NCBI GenBank assembly: GCA_003868215.1
Contig: QWDQ01000003.1
Coordinates: forward strand, 434,001-498,000
Direction: 5' to 3'
DNA: 64,000 nucleotides
Origin: Pseudophaeomoniella oleicola
Taxonomy: Eukaryota > Ascomycota > Eurotiomycetes > Phaeomoniellales > Phaeomoniellaceae
Shown: one piece after another, positions 41,649 to 54,068 of the stretch
Numbering within the stretch: the stretch's first letter is position 1
Layout of the letters: each line of letters begins with the position of its first letter
Program-made: the position numbers and the translations under genes
The notes under the pieces: generated by a model
What the model was told of the DNA's origin: nothing
The model's database searches: none
The model's input: only the letters and a program-made list of their open reading frames with translations

Positions 41649-44600
41649 ATGCTCATGATGAAGTCGAACTCGTCGAACTCGTCAACATGTCTGAATGACG
41701 ATACCTTTGGTCCTGTGGTTTCAGGGTGTCGAGACGACTTTGACTTCACAGTCACATTTGAAGAGGCTATATTCTCCATTGCTCCCTCAGTTTGTTTCCT
41801 TGCTCTAACATGTCTGAGAATTATCTGGTTGAGTCGGAAATCAACTATCTTGACTGCATATCGCTTCCAAGCTTTGAAATTAGTGAGCCAGCATTCTGCG
41901 CTGAACGAAATCACTATTAACAAGCATCAGGGAACAATTGCCGTGTATATATCGTTGCAATTGGCTCTCTTAGTCGTGGGTGTTCGGACAACCACCCAGC
42001 TGAAGTCGATAACTACAATCTCCCGTAGCTTTGCCCTCCTCGACGCTGTGCTGTTTCCGTATCTGTCGGCGCTGGAGCACTCAAAGTCACGGCGGCCATC
42101 AATTCTCTTTAACACGTACTTGTTCCTAACGCTTTTATTTGATGCGACCCAGAACAGAACATTGTGGCTTCAGCAACAAAGTCCGGTCCTTGCACAAGTG
42201 TTCACTGCAGCAGTAGGCGTAAAAGTGGCCATTCTGTTTCTCGAAGCTCAAGGCAAGCAACGATGGATGAAGGATGACCTGCCAGATCCTGAAGAGACTA
42301 GCGGAATATTCAGCCTAGTCTTATTCTCCTGGCTGAATGGTCTTATTGTTACGGGATACCGCAAGATCCTGTCCGCCAAGGACTTGTACCTCCTCGGTAA
42401 CAGATTGTCGGCGGACGCCTACGAAGGATCATTCTGGAGGAAGTGGTGGCAATATTCCGGTCGTCAGCATCGTCTGATCCGTTCGTTCCTAGTGGCACTG
42501 AAATGGCAATTTCTTTCCCCTGTCATCCCACGCGTTGCTCTAGGGGCCTTTGCCTTCAGTCAGCCTTTCCTTATCAACTCAGTCCTTGACTATCTACAAC
42601 AAGAGAGTGATCACAGATCGCGTAACACCGGGTACGGTCTCATTGGTGCAGCTGGCCTTATCTATGCAGGAGTTGCTGTCTCCAATGCACTCTATGGGTA
42701 CCTCCACCAACGATCATTGAGTATGCTGCGCGCATGTCTCGTCACAGCGATCTACCGTACCACGACTAGCCTCCCGGTATATCGCAAGGATAACTCGGCT
42801 GCAATCACGCTGATGAATTCAGATGTCAATTTCATCCAAGAAGCGCTCAATGAAATCCACGAGGTCTGGGCAAATCTCATTGAAGTCGCAATTGCGAGTT
42901 GGCTCCTGGAGAGACAGCTCGGCGCAGCATTTCTGGCACCTCTTGGTGTCATCATGTTTTGTGCTGCAGTCTCGTTTGCCTTGGGCAAGTTCACCGGCAA
43001 AAGGATGGATTTCGTTATGAAGATGGTGCAGAGACGAGTTTCTTTGACGGCTAGCGTTGTCTCCAATATGACTTCTTTAAAATTGTCCGGGCTCGCTGAA
43101 CCCGTGGAGAAACGCCTCCGAACATATCGGGAGGATGAAATAAATGCTGAGAGAAGGTTTCGAATATTGACCGTTTTCGCAGCCGTCGCCGCCTATACTC
43201 CTCTTCTCATCTCGCCCGTTATCACGTTTGCCGTTACGGGCAAGGAGCTTACGGTCACCAGGGTGTTTACCTCGCTTGCTTATATTCAGTTACTTTGTAA
43301 TCCCTTGACCGGGCTTTTCCAGATGATTCCGCAGGTAATTGCAGCTGTGGCCTGCCTGACGCGTGTCGAGATATTCTTAGTCTCTAACCCGCCGGCTTGC
43401 AATCCCGGATCAGTGCGAGACACGATACGGGTTAGCCAGGCCATGAGCAATCCGGAGGTCTCAGTCCCTCTGGAACACGAAGTGTTGTCCGCTTCAAGAG
43501 ACAAGACTATTACAATACGTGGAGGGAATGTCGGCTGGGAAGCCGGCAAATCAATCCTAAACGATATCAATATTCAAATCCCTAGTTCGAAACTTACCAT
43601 GATTGTCGGCCCAGTGGCGTCTGGTAAAAGTACGCTTTGCAAAGCTTTGTTGGGTGAAATACCCTTTCTAAGAGGTTTGATCAACACTCCCAAGTCTCGC
43701 ATTTCTTATTGCGACCAGGTACCTTTCCTTGTCAATGGCACGATCCGTGACAACATCATCGGCTTCGGAGACCCGAATGAAGCGTGGTATGATCAAGTCC
43801 TCAGGGCGACAGCACTAATCGATGACATAGCAACCTTTCCCGGCGGGGATAAGTCGATTGTCGGTTCCAACGGCGTTACTCTGAGCGGTGGACAGAGTCA
43901 GCGTGTGGCAGTGGCTCGAGCTCTTTTTGCTCGACCAGAACTGGCAATATTTGACGACGTACTCAGCGGTCTGGATGCCAAAACTCAAGGGCATGTCTTC
44001 GCTCATGTCCTCGGGCCGGAAGGCCTCCTGCGGCAAATCGGCGCGACGATAGTTTTCTGCACTCACTCCATCTCCCACCTTGGTGTCGCAGATCACATTA
44101 TCGTCCTCGGTAACCAAACTGTTCTTGAGCAAGGGACGTTCCAAAGTCTTATGGATCGCGATGGCTATGTGCGCAGACTAGGGGTCAAAGAGAAGCGGAA
44201 AGCGACTGACGAAATCTTGGATGATTCAGGTGCTATCTCCAACCCCTACGTCCCGGACGAATCTGCATCAGAGAATGAGGACTGGGCTCGACAGCTCGGA
44301 GAGCTTGCAATCTATAAACACTACTTCTCTCACTTCAACCAGGCCACATTCCTATTATATATCGTTAACGGCTTGGTATTTGCGTTCCTCTACAATTTCA
44401 ACACGGTGTGGCTCGAATTTTGGTCAACTTCCGTCCAACATGGGGAGAATAGGTTCTGGTTCTACCTTGGCATTTACGTACTGCTTCAGGTTGCTTGTGT
44501 CATTTTGATCGTTGGTTTCTTCGGTGTTGGTGGGTTGTTCATGACGCCTAGGGCCAGCCTACTCCTTCATCATCGAGCACTGAAGACTCTCATGAACGCT

Positions 44601-46355
44601 CCACTGTCGTACTTCACCTCTGTAGACATTGGAGTCACAACGAATTATTTCTCACAGGATATTTCAATTATCGACAACGATCTAGCTCATGCCCTCTCGA
44701 ACTTTGTCGGCACCGGTCTAGCGGTTCTGGGGCAAGCAGCTGTAATAGGGGCTGCGTCACCATATGTTATGGTCGGCTATCCAGCTCTTGTTGGGCTGCT
44801 ATACGTCGTTCAAAAGATATACCTGCGGACTTCTAGACAACTCCGGTTCCTTGAACTGGAAGCAAAAGCGCCACTTTAGTAAGGTACTCTTCTCGCCTCA
44901 TCGGCGAGCTGGGCTAATTCGAATTCTCTAGTACTCACTTCATAGAAACACTGAACGGACTGGCAACAATCCGAGCTTTTGGTTGGGTCGGGCAACACAT
45001 CACCTTGAACAAACAACTTTTCAATGAGTCACAACGACCAGCTTACCTCTTCGGCATGATTCAACAATGGTTGAAATTAGTGCTCAACATGGCCGTTACG
45101 GTCCTCTCTGTCATATTCATTACGCTTGCTACGCAACTTGATTTAAGTGGACCGGGGCTTACTGGCGTTGGGCTAGTCAGTATCATGTCATTTGGTTCCA
45201 TGCTCACCAATCTCGTCCGGATCTATACCCAGCTTGAGACCGCGACTGGAGCTTTGGCCCGTCTAAAGCGCTTTGGAGAAGAGGTCCCGGATGAGAATGG
45301 TGACGGCACGCAGAACGATTCTGTCCCCCAAGGCTGGCCATCGCATGGCAACCTCGAGATTTCTGACGTCTCAGCAGGTTATGAGTAAGCTTCCTGCAAA
45401 AGCTCCGAAGCTCAGCGGAGTTACAAGCGCTAATATAGATCTAGGAAGCTCCCGAGGAGTTCAGCAAATGAAGGTAGTATTCCAGGCCAAGATGTCCAGG
45501 TATCAGGAAAACTCGCTCTCCGCAACATTTCATTATCCATCGCAGCAGGGGAAAGAGTTTTCGTCTGCGGCAGGACGGGCAGGTACGTTGAATATTCATT
45601 CGATTACCCCTCAACTTTGTATTGACACAGCTCGTAGTGGCAAATCCTCTCTAGTCCTTTTACTCCAGAGATTCCTAACTCCGCTCGCTGGTCATGTCAT
45701 CATAGACAACCTGCAACTTGACCAAATCCCACACTCTATCATCCGCCAACGAATGACCACCCTTCCGCAAAAACCTTTCCTCTTACCAGATGGCAGCAAA
45801 GTGCGCGACAATCTAGAGCTCAGTATATCTGCGCCGCTCAGTGCATCACAAAGTGATGACGCCGCGTATGCACTCCAGGCAGTCGGTCTATGGGACTTGA
45901 TCCAAGAACGAGGAGGCCTTGACTCGGAGCTGAACCCGGACTCTCTAAGTCAAGGCCAGAAGCAACTGTTTTGTCTAGCCAGGGCAGTGCTTCGAAGCCG
46001 TATGTGCAACAATTCAGAAAACACGGTGGAGGCACATACAGGGCCTCGAGTCCAAAGAGGCATCCTGATTCTAGACGAGTTTGAATCCAATGTCGATAGC
46101 CAGACCAACGAGTTGATGCAGGCTATTGTCCATCGCGAGTTCGCCGGCTATACGGTTATTTGCGTAGGGCACCGACTGGACACCGTCTTGGATTATGACA
46201 GGGTTGTGGTCATGGAGAAAGGCAAAGCCTCTGAAGTTGGTAAGCCTGGGGAGCTGCTTCGGAAGTCGGGAAGTAAGTTTCGAGAGCTTTGGCTTGCGGG
46301 AAGGGCCGACGAAGATGGGCATCGGACCGATGAGGGAGATGACCGGGAGACATGA
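41649..46355 (+). CDS. ABCC (MRP-type) multidrug ABC transporter
   Basis: Full-length ATP-driven exporter of conjugates or drugs, at the plasma or vacuolar membrane. Four exons: 41649-44878, 44932-45384, 45445-45582, 45638-46355; 1512 aa. Order: an N-terminal membrane domain (TMD0-like segments in the first 200 residues), TMD1, NBD1 with Walker A GPVASGKST (about residue 654), LSGGQSQRVAVARA and Walker B LAIFDDVLSGLD, then TMD2 and NBD2. NBD2 Walker A, GRTGSGKSS, is split by the last intron inside its Ser codon; its signature is LSQGQKQLFCLARA and its Walker B LILDEFESNVD. NBD1 has Asp where the catalytic Glu usually lies, the normal ABCC asymmetry; NBD2 keeps the Glu but reads DEF rather than DEA. 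Intron 1 restores KAPLYTHFIETLNG. The start is the first ATG; Met codons just downstream are alternatives. The substrate is unknown. Confidence 0.94.
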
Positions 46356-49322
46356 GCATATGCTGAAACGAGTGATGAACACAGAACATCGAGGGCAATG
46401 ATAGAATATATAGTGCGTAAAAATAGACCTTTGAAAACTGCTTGCTGCGAGGTCGATAGAAACAAACAGACAATTCACCGGAGGCCGATAACATTAGTAC
46501 GTGCCGTTTATCAAGATATCAAGGTATCCAGGCGCATGTTGTAGTTGCATGACAAGCCCAGGAAATCGATTTCTCACCATCAAAACATCATAGGAATTCA
46601 TATATGAAAAAAGACTTGACTTCCCGTCCTCAGGTTGATCACTTAATACCCGATTTATCTGAGGAACTTCTTCTGGGTAAGGTACCTATTACTGTAGGTA
46701 TGTATAGTAATTAGTAGACGTTTCCCCCCCCTCTCCCTCCTCCTCCCCTTTAAAAACCCCAATCCATTTCATCAACTATTAGGTACCTTACCTTGGGTAC
46801 CTACCACTAACTTACGGGTTGGGGAGATGATAGTTAATGATGGAAATGGTAGAAGGTAGAAGGTTAAAGGGGTATATATGGTAAGTAGATAGGGGGAGTG
46901 GAGGGAGTTTGTTTTGCAGCTTTGAGTGACTGGTTTGATCGATTTGAGTCTCCAAGGGAGTGGTGCATAACGAGGTATCAGGTCGCCTACAGGTACTTTA
47001 ACTAAAGAAGAGAAGTGTGGTCTTTGCTTTGAGGAATAATTAGATAGGGGTGGCACCTGAGGAATCTGTATTTTAAGTGTAACTTATAGGTAGATCAAGG
47101 TAGGTAAGGTACCTGAGCAAAGCCCGTTTTATTTTGAGGGGGAAGGGAGAGGTTACGTAGTGGCAGCGGGATCTTCTGGTTATTTCCGTGAGTCAAATAT
47201 AATAAATAATGATAAATAAAATCAAAATTTTGGTAGAGTGAGAACCCCAACCCCCTTACATGTCCTGAGCTTTCTTTGACTGAACGGAAGGAATAGTAGT
47301 AACCTTGGGTATCTGGTCGTTACATAGTATTTGTTTTTCCAAGTAGATACCTACTCACCAGAAAGAAGAAATTCTAGGTATTGGTGATGATGGTAAAAGC
47401 TTGACCTGTATTGCTGGATTTCTTCCTCTCGTCTTACCGTAGGAGATGGATCATACCTGGCCAATTGCGTATAATTAGATCAAGTGAACAAGTGAGGCTT
47501 ATTGCCTTCCAGTGGTACTGCGTGGTGCAGGGCGGATATGGTCGGAAATCTGGTAAGTTACGATCTGAAACATTGAAATGATGTGCATGCACCGGCTGAC
47601 TACTACGATATGACTGCCTCAAGGTACACAATTGGCAAACAATCAAGCCGGTGACTTATGATACATCGTGTATCAAGGTAAGAAAGGAACCGAGATGCTG
47701 CCCCATGGCAGCCCTGCTACGCTCCCCTTTCACCTGACAAGCTGAGATCCCATAATATTGTGATCTCAATTTATACTGGTCCACTTCTTCCCCTTTCGGG
47801 TGAAGAGGAGAAAGGGGGAAAAGGGAAGCAAATCTGTCTCGCTGTTCTTTCGTCGCCTTCCTCCAACCGATTCCAGGGGAGGGTCGTTCTATCTCTGACG
47901 AATGGGAATGTTACCAGTTCGTCGCATTTCTCCAAGGGATGGCCACTGAACCTGAACCACCCGCGGGCTGAAAGATGATGATGATATTGCATGGCCAAAA
48001 AATAGAAATCAAACCCGGAAAAAAAATAAAATAGACGGCTGGGGCGCCAATGGATATCGATTGACATCACAAGTCAAATCATTTGCGGCCCGTTAGGCAT
48101 TTCACGGTACGAGACTGTACTACGTATATCCGTCAACGAGAGGAGGCGATTAGACTGGAGTCTGTCTTTTGACGATACAGCTCGACAGGCAACTGGATAG
48201 AGATATGTCAAGTCAGTCTTTCTCCAGTAATGCCGCTACAGCTGAATCATAGTGAGATGACGAACGGACGGTGATACGGCAATGTTAAATCCACAGATTC
48301 CGTTAAGGAGCAGTTCTGTGAGATAGCGATGATTATGAGTCACGCAACCCAGAAAAAGAGGAGGTGCAAGTGTTTGTACAACTCAGCAAAGTGATGCAAA
48401 TATATTACCGCAGCAGTCTATTCCGTTGCGCCAGTCCAGACGGATTGTCGGCATGTGCATGAATGAGGTGTTGATAGTAATTAGTTAACAAAAGATAAAA
48501 AAGAAAAAGGATGTGTGGCTCAATTGCAACTAAGGTAAACGGTAGGCCGCCTACCACAAACTGTTACGGTTATGACCCATACAGTAAATAACATGGAGCC
48601 GGCCGATGGGTTCAGGGTTGCCAAGTGCATGCAGACAGCGACCACACAATACTGCCATCTCTGGAAATATGTGATCGGACATTCAGATGAAGAGATTTTG
48701 ATATTAATGTATTATAAAGGCTGAGAAGACTTGTTTTGAAAACATTCAGGATCAAGATAGGATAGCCCTTGTAGAGCAGTAGAAAAGTGATTGATCTCTT
48801 AGACAAGTCGGGGTCATTCTCTCTCCAACGTATGGTAACTTAGTGTAACTGCGAAACCAAGGTAAAGTTAGTCCGGGCAGGGCAGGGCAGGGCAGAGCAA
48901 AATTATCAGGAAGAAACACCTGCGACATCCCCAACTCTTTCCCATCATCAACCTCAACACAACCACCATTATTGACCTCTTCTCCCGACACGAAGAGGTC
49001 TGCATAGGATAGTTACTGATCAGTACTATTCCTTGAGTTGTCTTTGTCTCTCATCCGAGTTTGCAGCTTGCTCTTCCGCAAAGAGCGAGCTCCCAAATCT
49101 CGTGAGACTTTTTTTCGCCTTCACCCGGCTTCCACAAAAATCCCGTCGCATCAACGCGATATCTCTCCTTTCAGATATTTGCGAGCGTTCGAAGGTCGCC
49201 AATAGTTCATTTCTTGGTCTCAACCGTCACTGGATTTGACATCTGGCGATTCCTTTGCTAAACTTATTTCTGCTTCTTCCCAGCATCTAATCCATTTCAG
49301 CACGTCACGATTCGACACTTTG
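46356..49322. other. 3-kb gene-free region upstream of eIF4G
   Basis: No supported gene. It holds three AGGTACCT palindromes (46680, 46781, 47107), polypyrimidine stretches, a partial TACTACGTA motif near 48118 and a G-rich repeat at 48875-48892. The last 400 bases are probably the eIF4G promoter and leader, with pyrimidine-rich CTTCTTCCC sequence close to the start. Open frames in this stretch are under 100 codons and lack domains. Confidence 0.5.
48875..48892 (+). repeat. GGGCA repeat, potential G-quadruplex
   Basis: Four GGG tracts separated by CA (GGGCAGGGCAGGGCAGGG), a perfect three-tetrad G-quadruplex pattern on the plus strand, 431 bases before the eIF4G start codon. Whether it lies in the promoter or the mRNA leader is not known. 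Confidence 0.75.
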
Positions 49323-52300
49323 ATGAATACAGCTGCACTCGCGACTCATCAGTCTGATCAGTCCAATAGCGCCTCTGTTCAGGGTCTTTCCACTGCTTCA
49401 GCAAGGAAGTCTCCTGGCGGTGCTGTCAAAGGACAGCCCTCGTACGCCTCCGCAACGAAAAGCTCGTTTTCACCAAATGCGCCGCTGTCAACCAACGCAA
49501 ATATGGCTAATGGAGGATCAGCAGCGGTGCAAATGAACAGCTCAGAGTCAGCTTCACCGGTAAACGGTAAACCTTCGATCACACCCGCAGTTCCTGCTCT
49601 CGGAGGTGCGCCGACCATTGTCAATGGCAATAATGTTTTAAATGCTTCAGGCCAAAATCCACACAGCAGGAGCCCGTCTTTTACCGTGAGTTCCAACGGT
49701 GTCACAAGCACTGGACCGCAAGGGAAGGTCAACAACATACAATTTGGCTCCAATCCTACAGGTAGTTCGCCAGTAGCTGCACCAGCTACCCTGTCAAACT
49801 CCTCGAACAATCTAGGTGTCACGGCTCAGATGAACCCACGCATTACTTCGCCTCAGACGTCACCCTCTCCTATCCCACAGCCTGCAACTACAAGCGGTGG
49901 ACGGCCACCTTCAAGTCTGCAAGGCCAGGCCAGTGGAGTGAACTTTGGCAATCTTCCCGGAAACCAAACAGGACCGAGCGTATGTAAACCGCCAATCTAT
50001 GCCGTACCCGCACTAACCATCGATATAGGGACAGATGGCAGGCATGCCACAGAACAACCTTGGCCCCGGACCACAGCATCTCCGCCGTGAGTCGTCTCAG
50101 TCCTCTCATAGTGATATGGGTAATCCCAATATGCCCCCTGGAGCCGGCCGCGGTTACGCTCCCATGCAAGGTGGTCGCGGAAGAGGTGGTTCGTTCCAGG
50201 GCAACTATCCCAATGCCGGCTATCCGCCAAACAATGCACAACACCGTCCTTCGCCCAACGCGCGCGCTTCATCGAACATGGGACCTGGATTTTACGGTGC
50301 TCGCCAGGGTTTCCCTGGCTCACCTAGTATGGCTGCCCGAAGCCCAGCAATGAACCCTGCCACACCGCAGATGGGACCGATGCAAATGGCCAATCCGGGA
50401 ATACAGGGCCAGTATGGTCAAATTCCCCCGCACATGGTACAACAAGTAAATCACTCTTCTCATTTACGAGTTTCTCACCCCTCTCGTGGAGACAAGCGAG
50501 GTCGTGGTAGAGGGTCTCATTACCCTAAGAATGAGTCGTCCCCCCTACCAGACGCCCGACCTACCTTCGTCCCGCAACCTCTCTCCCTCCCTGATCTTTC
50601 TCCCGAAAGCGGTAATTTTGAGCGAATAAGAACTATGCTAACTGAACCACCCCAGGGTTACGGAATGGCTACTCCGTATGACGCAGCAATGTATTACAAC
50701 GCGCAGTACATGGCGCCTTACGGGGCTGCACCTCAATCCCCACGGCCGCCATATGGCATTCCCCAAGGGCAACCTCCGTATATGCAGCCTCAGTACAGCA
50801 ATCAAGGTCCACCACCACAAGCACCGTCCATGTCGCGGAACTCGTCTCAGATGTCCACTGCGGATCGTCCTAGCTCGAGCATGGGACAACCACAGACTCC
50901 TTCTGTCACATCTGTTTCTGCCCAGTCACAGCCGGCTCCGCGCAATACCAGCAGCCCTGGGCCGAAGACATCACATTTCACGGTACCAACGAAGAAGTCT
51001 GCCGCGATCGTGATCAAAGATCCAAACAGTGGTGCCGTTAAGACGTTCGATAAACCACCTGCTTCGCCAGCACGATCGACGCCGCCTCCTCCCAAAACCA
51101 GTACTCCCCCTGTCCCGGCGGCACAGCCGAGCAGCTCAGCGAGTCAGAGAAGTATAACTCCTATTCCAACTGGCAACAGCAAAACGGATGAGGAGAAGAA
51201 AAATGAAATGCGCGACGCCGTCGCTAGGAAGCTGGCCGAGGATGCGGCGGCTGAGAAGAGGGAATCAGAAGCCAAAGCAGCAAGAGAGCAGCAGGAAGCT
51301 GAAACTAAGGCGAAAGAAGCAGAAGCAGAAGCCGCGCGTCTGAAAGCAGAAGCGGAAGCCAAAGCAAAGGCTCAAGAAGATGCCAAGGCCAAAGAAGCTG
51401 AGGAGCAAAAACAGAAGGACGCGGAGGCTGCAAAAGCGAAGGAGGCTGCAGACGCGAGCGTCGCGGACAAGAAGTCAGAGGTTGCCAAGGAATCTGAGCC
51501 TAGTAAACCAGCCGATGACGAGATTGATTACGATGCAATTGAAGCAGAAATGGCGGCAATAGAGGCTGAAGAGGCTGCTCGTGAAGCTGAGTATCAACGG
51601 AAGAAGCAGGCTGAGAAGGAGGAACAGAAGCGTAAAGAAGCCGAGGCAGCCTCAGCATATGAAGCTAACATGAAGAACGCTGAACGTGAAGCGGAGGCGG
51701 CCGAAGAAGCTCGCATTAAGAAGCGTGCAGAGCAAGATGAGGATGTTACCAAGTCCCTCTCTGCTCTCAAGCTTAGTAGTGCGCAGACTCCTCAGCCCGA
51801 TGCCAGTCCCAATGTTGCCACTCCTGATGCTAGCGGCGCCGCTACTCCTACATCAGATGCTTCTATGCCCCCTCCAAAAGCCGCCTTGCCTAAGCGTGAG
51901 AAGCCAACGCCACTCAAACTGGAGACCGCAAAATCTGTGGAACCGCCACAGCCAACGCCTGCGATGAAGGCTTTGCAATCGGCACGTAAGATCTCAGATC
52001 TCTCTACCATCGCATATCCAACCTCTGTTGCTTCACCAAATCCTGCCCTCAATACCAATGCCCCCACAGACCGCAAGTTCCACTACAACAAAGAGTTTCT
52101 GTTGCAATTCCAGAATGTTTTCAAGGAGAAACCATCGATTGACTGGGATGTCAGAGTCCGCGACACGCTCGGAGACGGTGGCGAGACATCCGGCCGTCCT
52201 CAATCTGCCCGCACACCTTCTGGAATGCCGCCGCGGAGCACTAGCAGGGGAGGACCTGGTGTCCCACAATTCCATATGGGTCAATTTAACGCGAACGTTC

Positions 52301-54068
52301 GTCCGGGTTCAACGATGCCACCTCATAACGCTCCAGATCGCATGGCTATGTCGAACAGCAGCCGTAACAATACTATGCCAGGTAATCCCTTCAATATGGG
52401 TCGCCCTGCAGGCTTGCCGCCAGGTGGTAATCCCATGACCCGGGTCAACTCATCCCACGGTTTCCCTACCGGTCTCTCTAATTCCACCAAAGTTATGGGC
52501 CCTAACAGAACTGGCACTCGAAACAACAGCAAGCGTGACAAGGGTAGCGCACAGAAGGATCAAAGCATGCCGTTGACTCAGAACTTGAAAGTCGAGCCCA
52601 TCACCGTTTCGGCCTCGGGATGGAAACCACGGAGTCTGGGACAAGGTGTGGGTGCTGGTCCCGCATTGGGTGGCGATGGACATATGCCACCCGATATGGT
52701 GCAGCGTAAGGTAAAGTCCAATCTGAATAAGATGACTCCGGAGAATTTCGACAAGATTTCGGGTCAAATTCTGGAGATCGCAGCTCAATCAAAGGATGAA
52801 AGCGACGGTCGCACCTTGAGACAAGTCATACAGCTGACCTTCGAGAAAGCCACGGATGAAGCTCATTGGGCACCTATGTACGCCAGATTTGCCAAGCGCA
52901 TGCTTGAGAGCATGAGCAACGAAGTCAGAGACGAAAACATAAAGGACAAGAATGGCAATGTCGTTGCTGGTGGTAATCTCTTCAGGAAATACCTGCTCAA
53001 CCGTTGCCAGGAAGAGTTTGAACGAGGTTGGAAGGTCAATCTGCCAGACAAGCCAGAAGGTGTCACAGAAGAAGCCGCCATGCTATCTGATGAATACTAT
53101 ACCGCTGCTGCTGCCAAGCGACGGGGTCTTGGTCTGGTCAAGTTCATCGGAGAGCTATTCAAGCTTGGTATGCTCACAGAGCGTATCATGCACGAATGTG
53201 TGAAGAAACTTCTCGATTGGGGTGACGTTCCCGATGAAGCCGAAATCGAAAGCTTGACCAGCCTCCTAAGGACAATTGGCGCGCAACTTGATCTCCATTC
53301 GACGTTGGAGAAGGGACCACAGATGATGGAAGTATACTTCGCACGCATTCAAAAGGGCATGGAACTTCCAGATCTTCCGAGTCGTCTGAGGTTCATGCTA
53401 TTGGATATCCTTGATCTTCGGAAAGCCCGCTGGGTCTCGAAGGATCAAGACAAAGGTCCGAAGACCCTTCAAGAGGTCCACGAGGAAGCACAGAGAGCCG
53501 CTCTGAAAGCTGAACAGGAACGTCTCCAGTCCCAAGTACGAGGCGGTCCAAGACCAGCAATGGGTCGTGGAGATGCGCGCAATTTCTCCGGCTATGGCCA
53601 GATGCCACCTCCAGATTCAACTTCTAACAGAGTTGGAACCGACGATCTTCGCCGGCTGGGTAGCCGAGCCGCACGAAGCGAACGCAATCCAAGCGGTGCA
53701 GCTTCAATGGGTCCAGGAGGCATGTTCAGTAGCGGTAGAACAGCCAGCGGCCGTAGAAACCTGGGTCCAGGTGGTCTGAGGGCAGGTGATGAAAGCGGTG
53801 CGAGCAGTCGCACTGCCACCCCTCCTGCTCAGAAGAAAGAGGAAGCCACCAATACTAGCAAAAATGCTTTCAGGTAAGTTAGCTGTCATCAGTGTTTGTG
53901 GCCAGGTTTCTCACGTTATTCTATAGTGCACTAGCTGCTCTCGACGGCGAGTCTGCATCAATGGCCACATCTCCACCCTCTACTGCTGGCTCACCTCCTG
54001 TCGCCCACGCAAGACCTGCCATTCAGCGGACTCGATCGAAGTCCCCTACGAAGGAAACCTCCACCTAA
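49323..54068 (+). CDS. TIF4631: Translation initiation factor eIF4G
   Basis: Scaffold of the cap-binding complex, linking eIF4E, eIF4A, eIF3 and poly(A)-binding protein. Exons: 49323-49979, 50029-50445, 50656-53873, 53927-54068 (1477 aa). The third intron (50446-50655) is in frame: it has a GTAAAT donor, a TGCTAAC branch point and a CCCAG acceptor, so both spliced and retained forms (1547 aa) could be translated. The N-terminal half is low-complexity (Ser, Pro, Asn, Gly, RGG-like GRGRGG), then a long Glu/Ala/Lys helix (about residues 560-720). The eIF4E-binding motif is YNKEFLL (Tyr835). The MIF4G domain (about 1040-1270) begins VQRKVKSNLNKMTPENFDKI and contains RTLRQVIQLTFEKATDE. A Ser/Arg-rich tail follows. 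There is no W2/MA3 domain, as in other fungi. The frame upstream of 49323 has no ATG. Confidence 0.95.

Noticed and set aside
44879-45637. Apparent stops and frame changes in the C-terminal third of the ABC transporter
   Set aside because: Three short introns explain them and rebuild the Walker A motif exactly.
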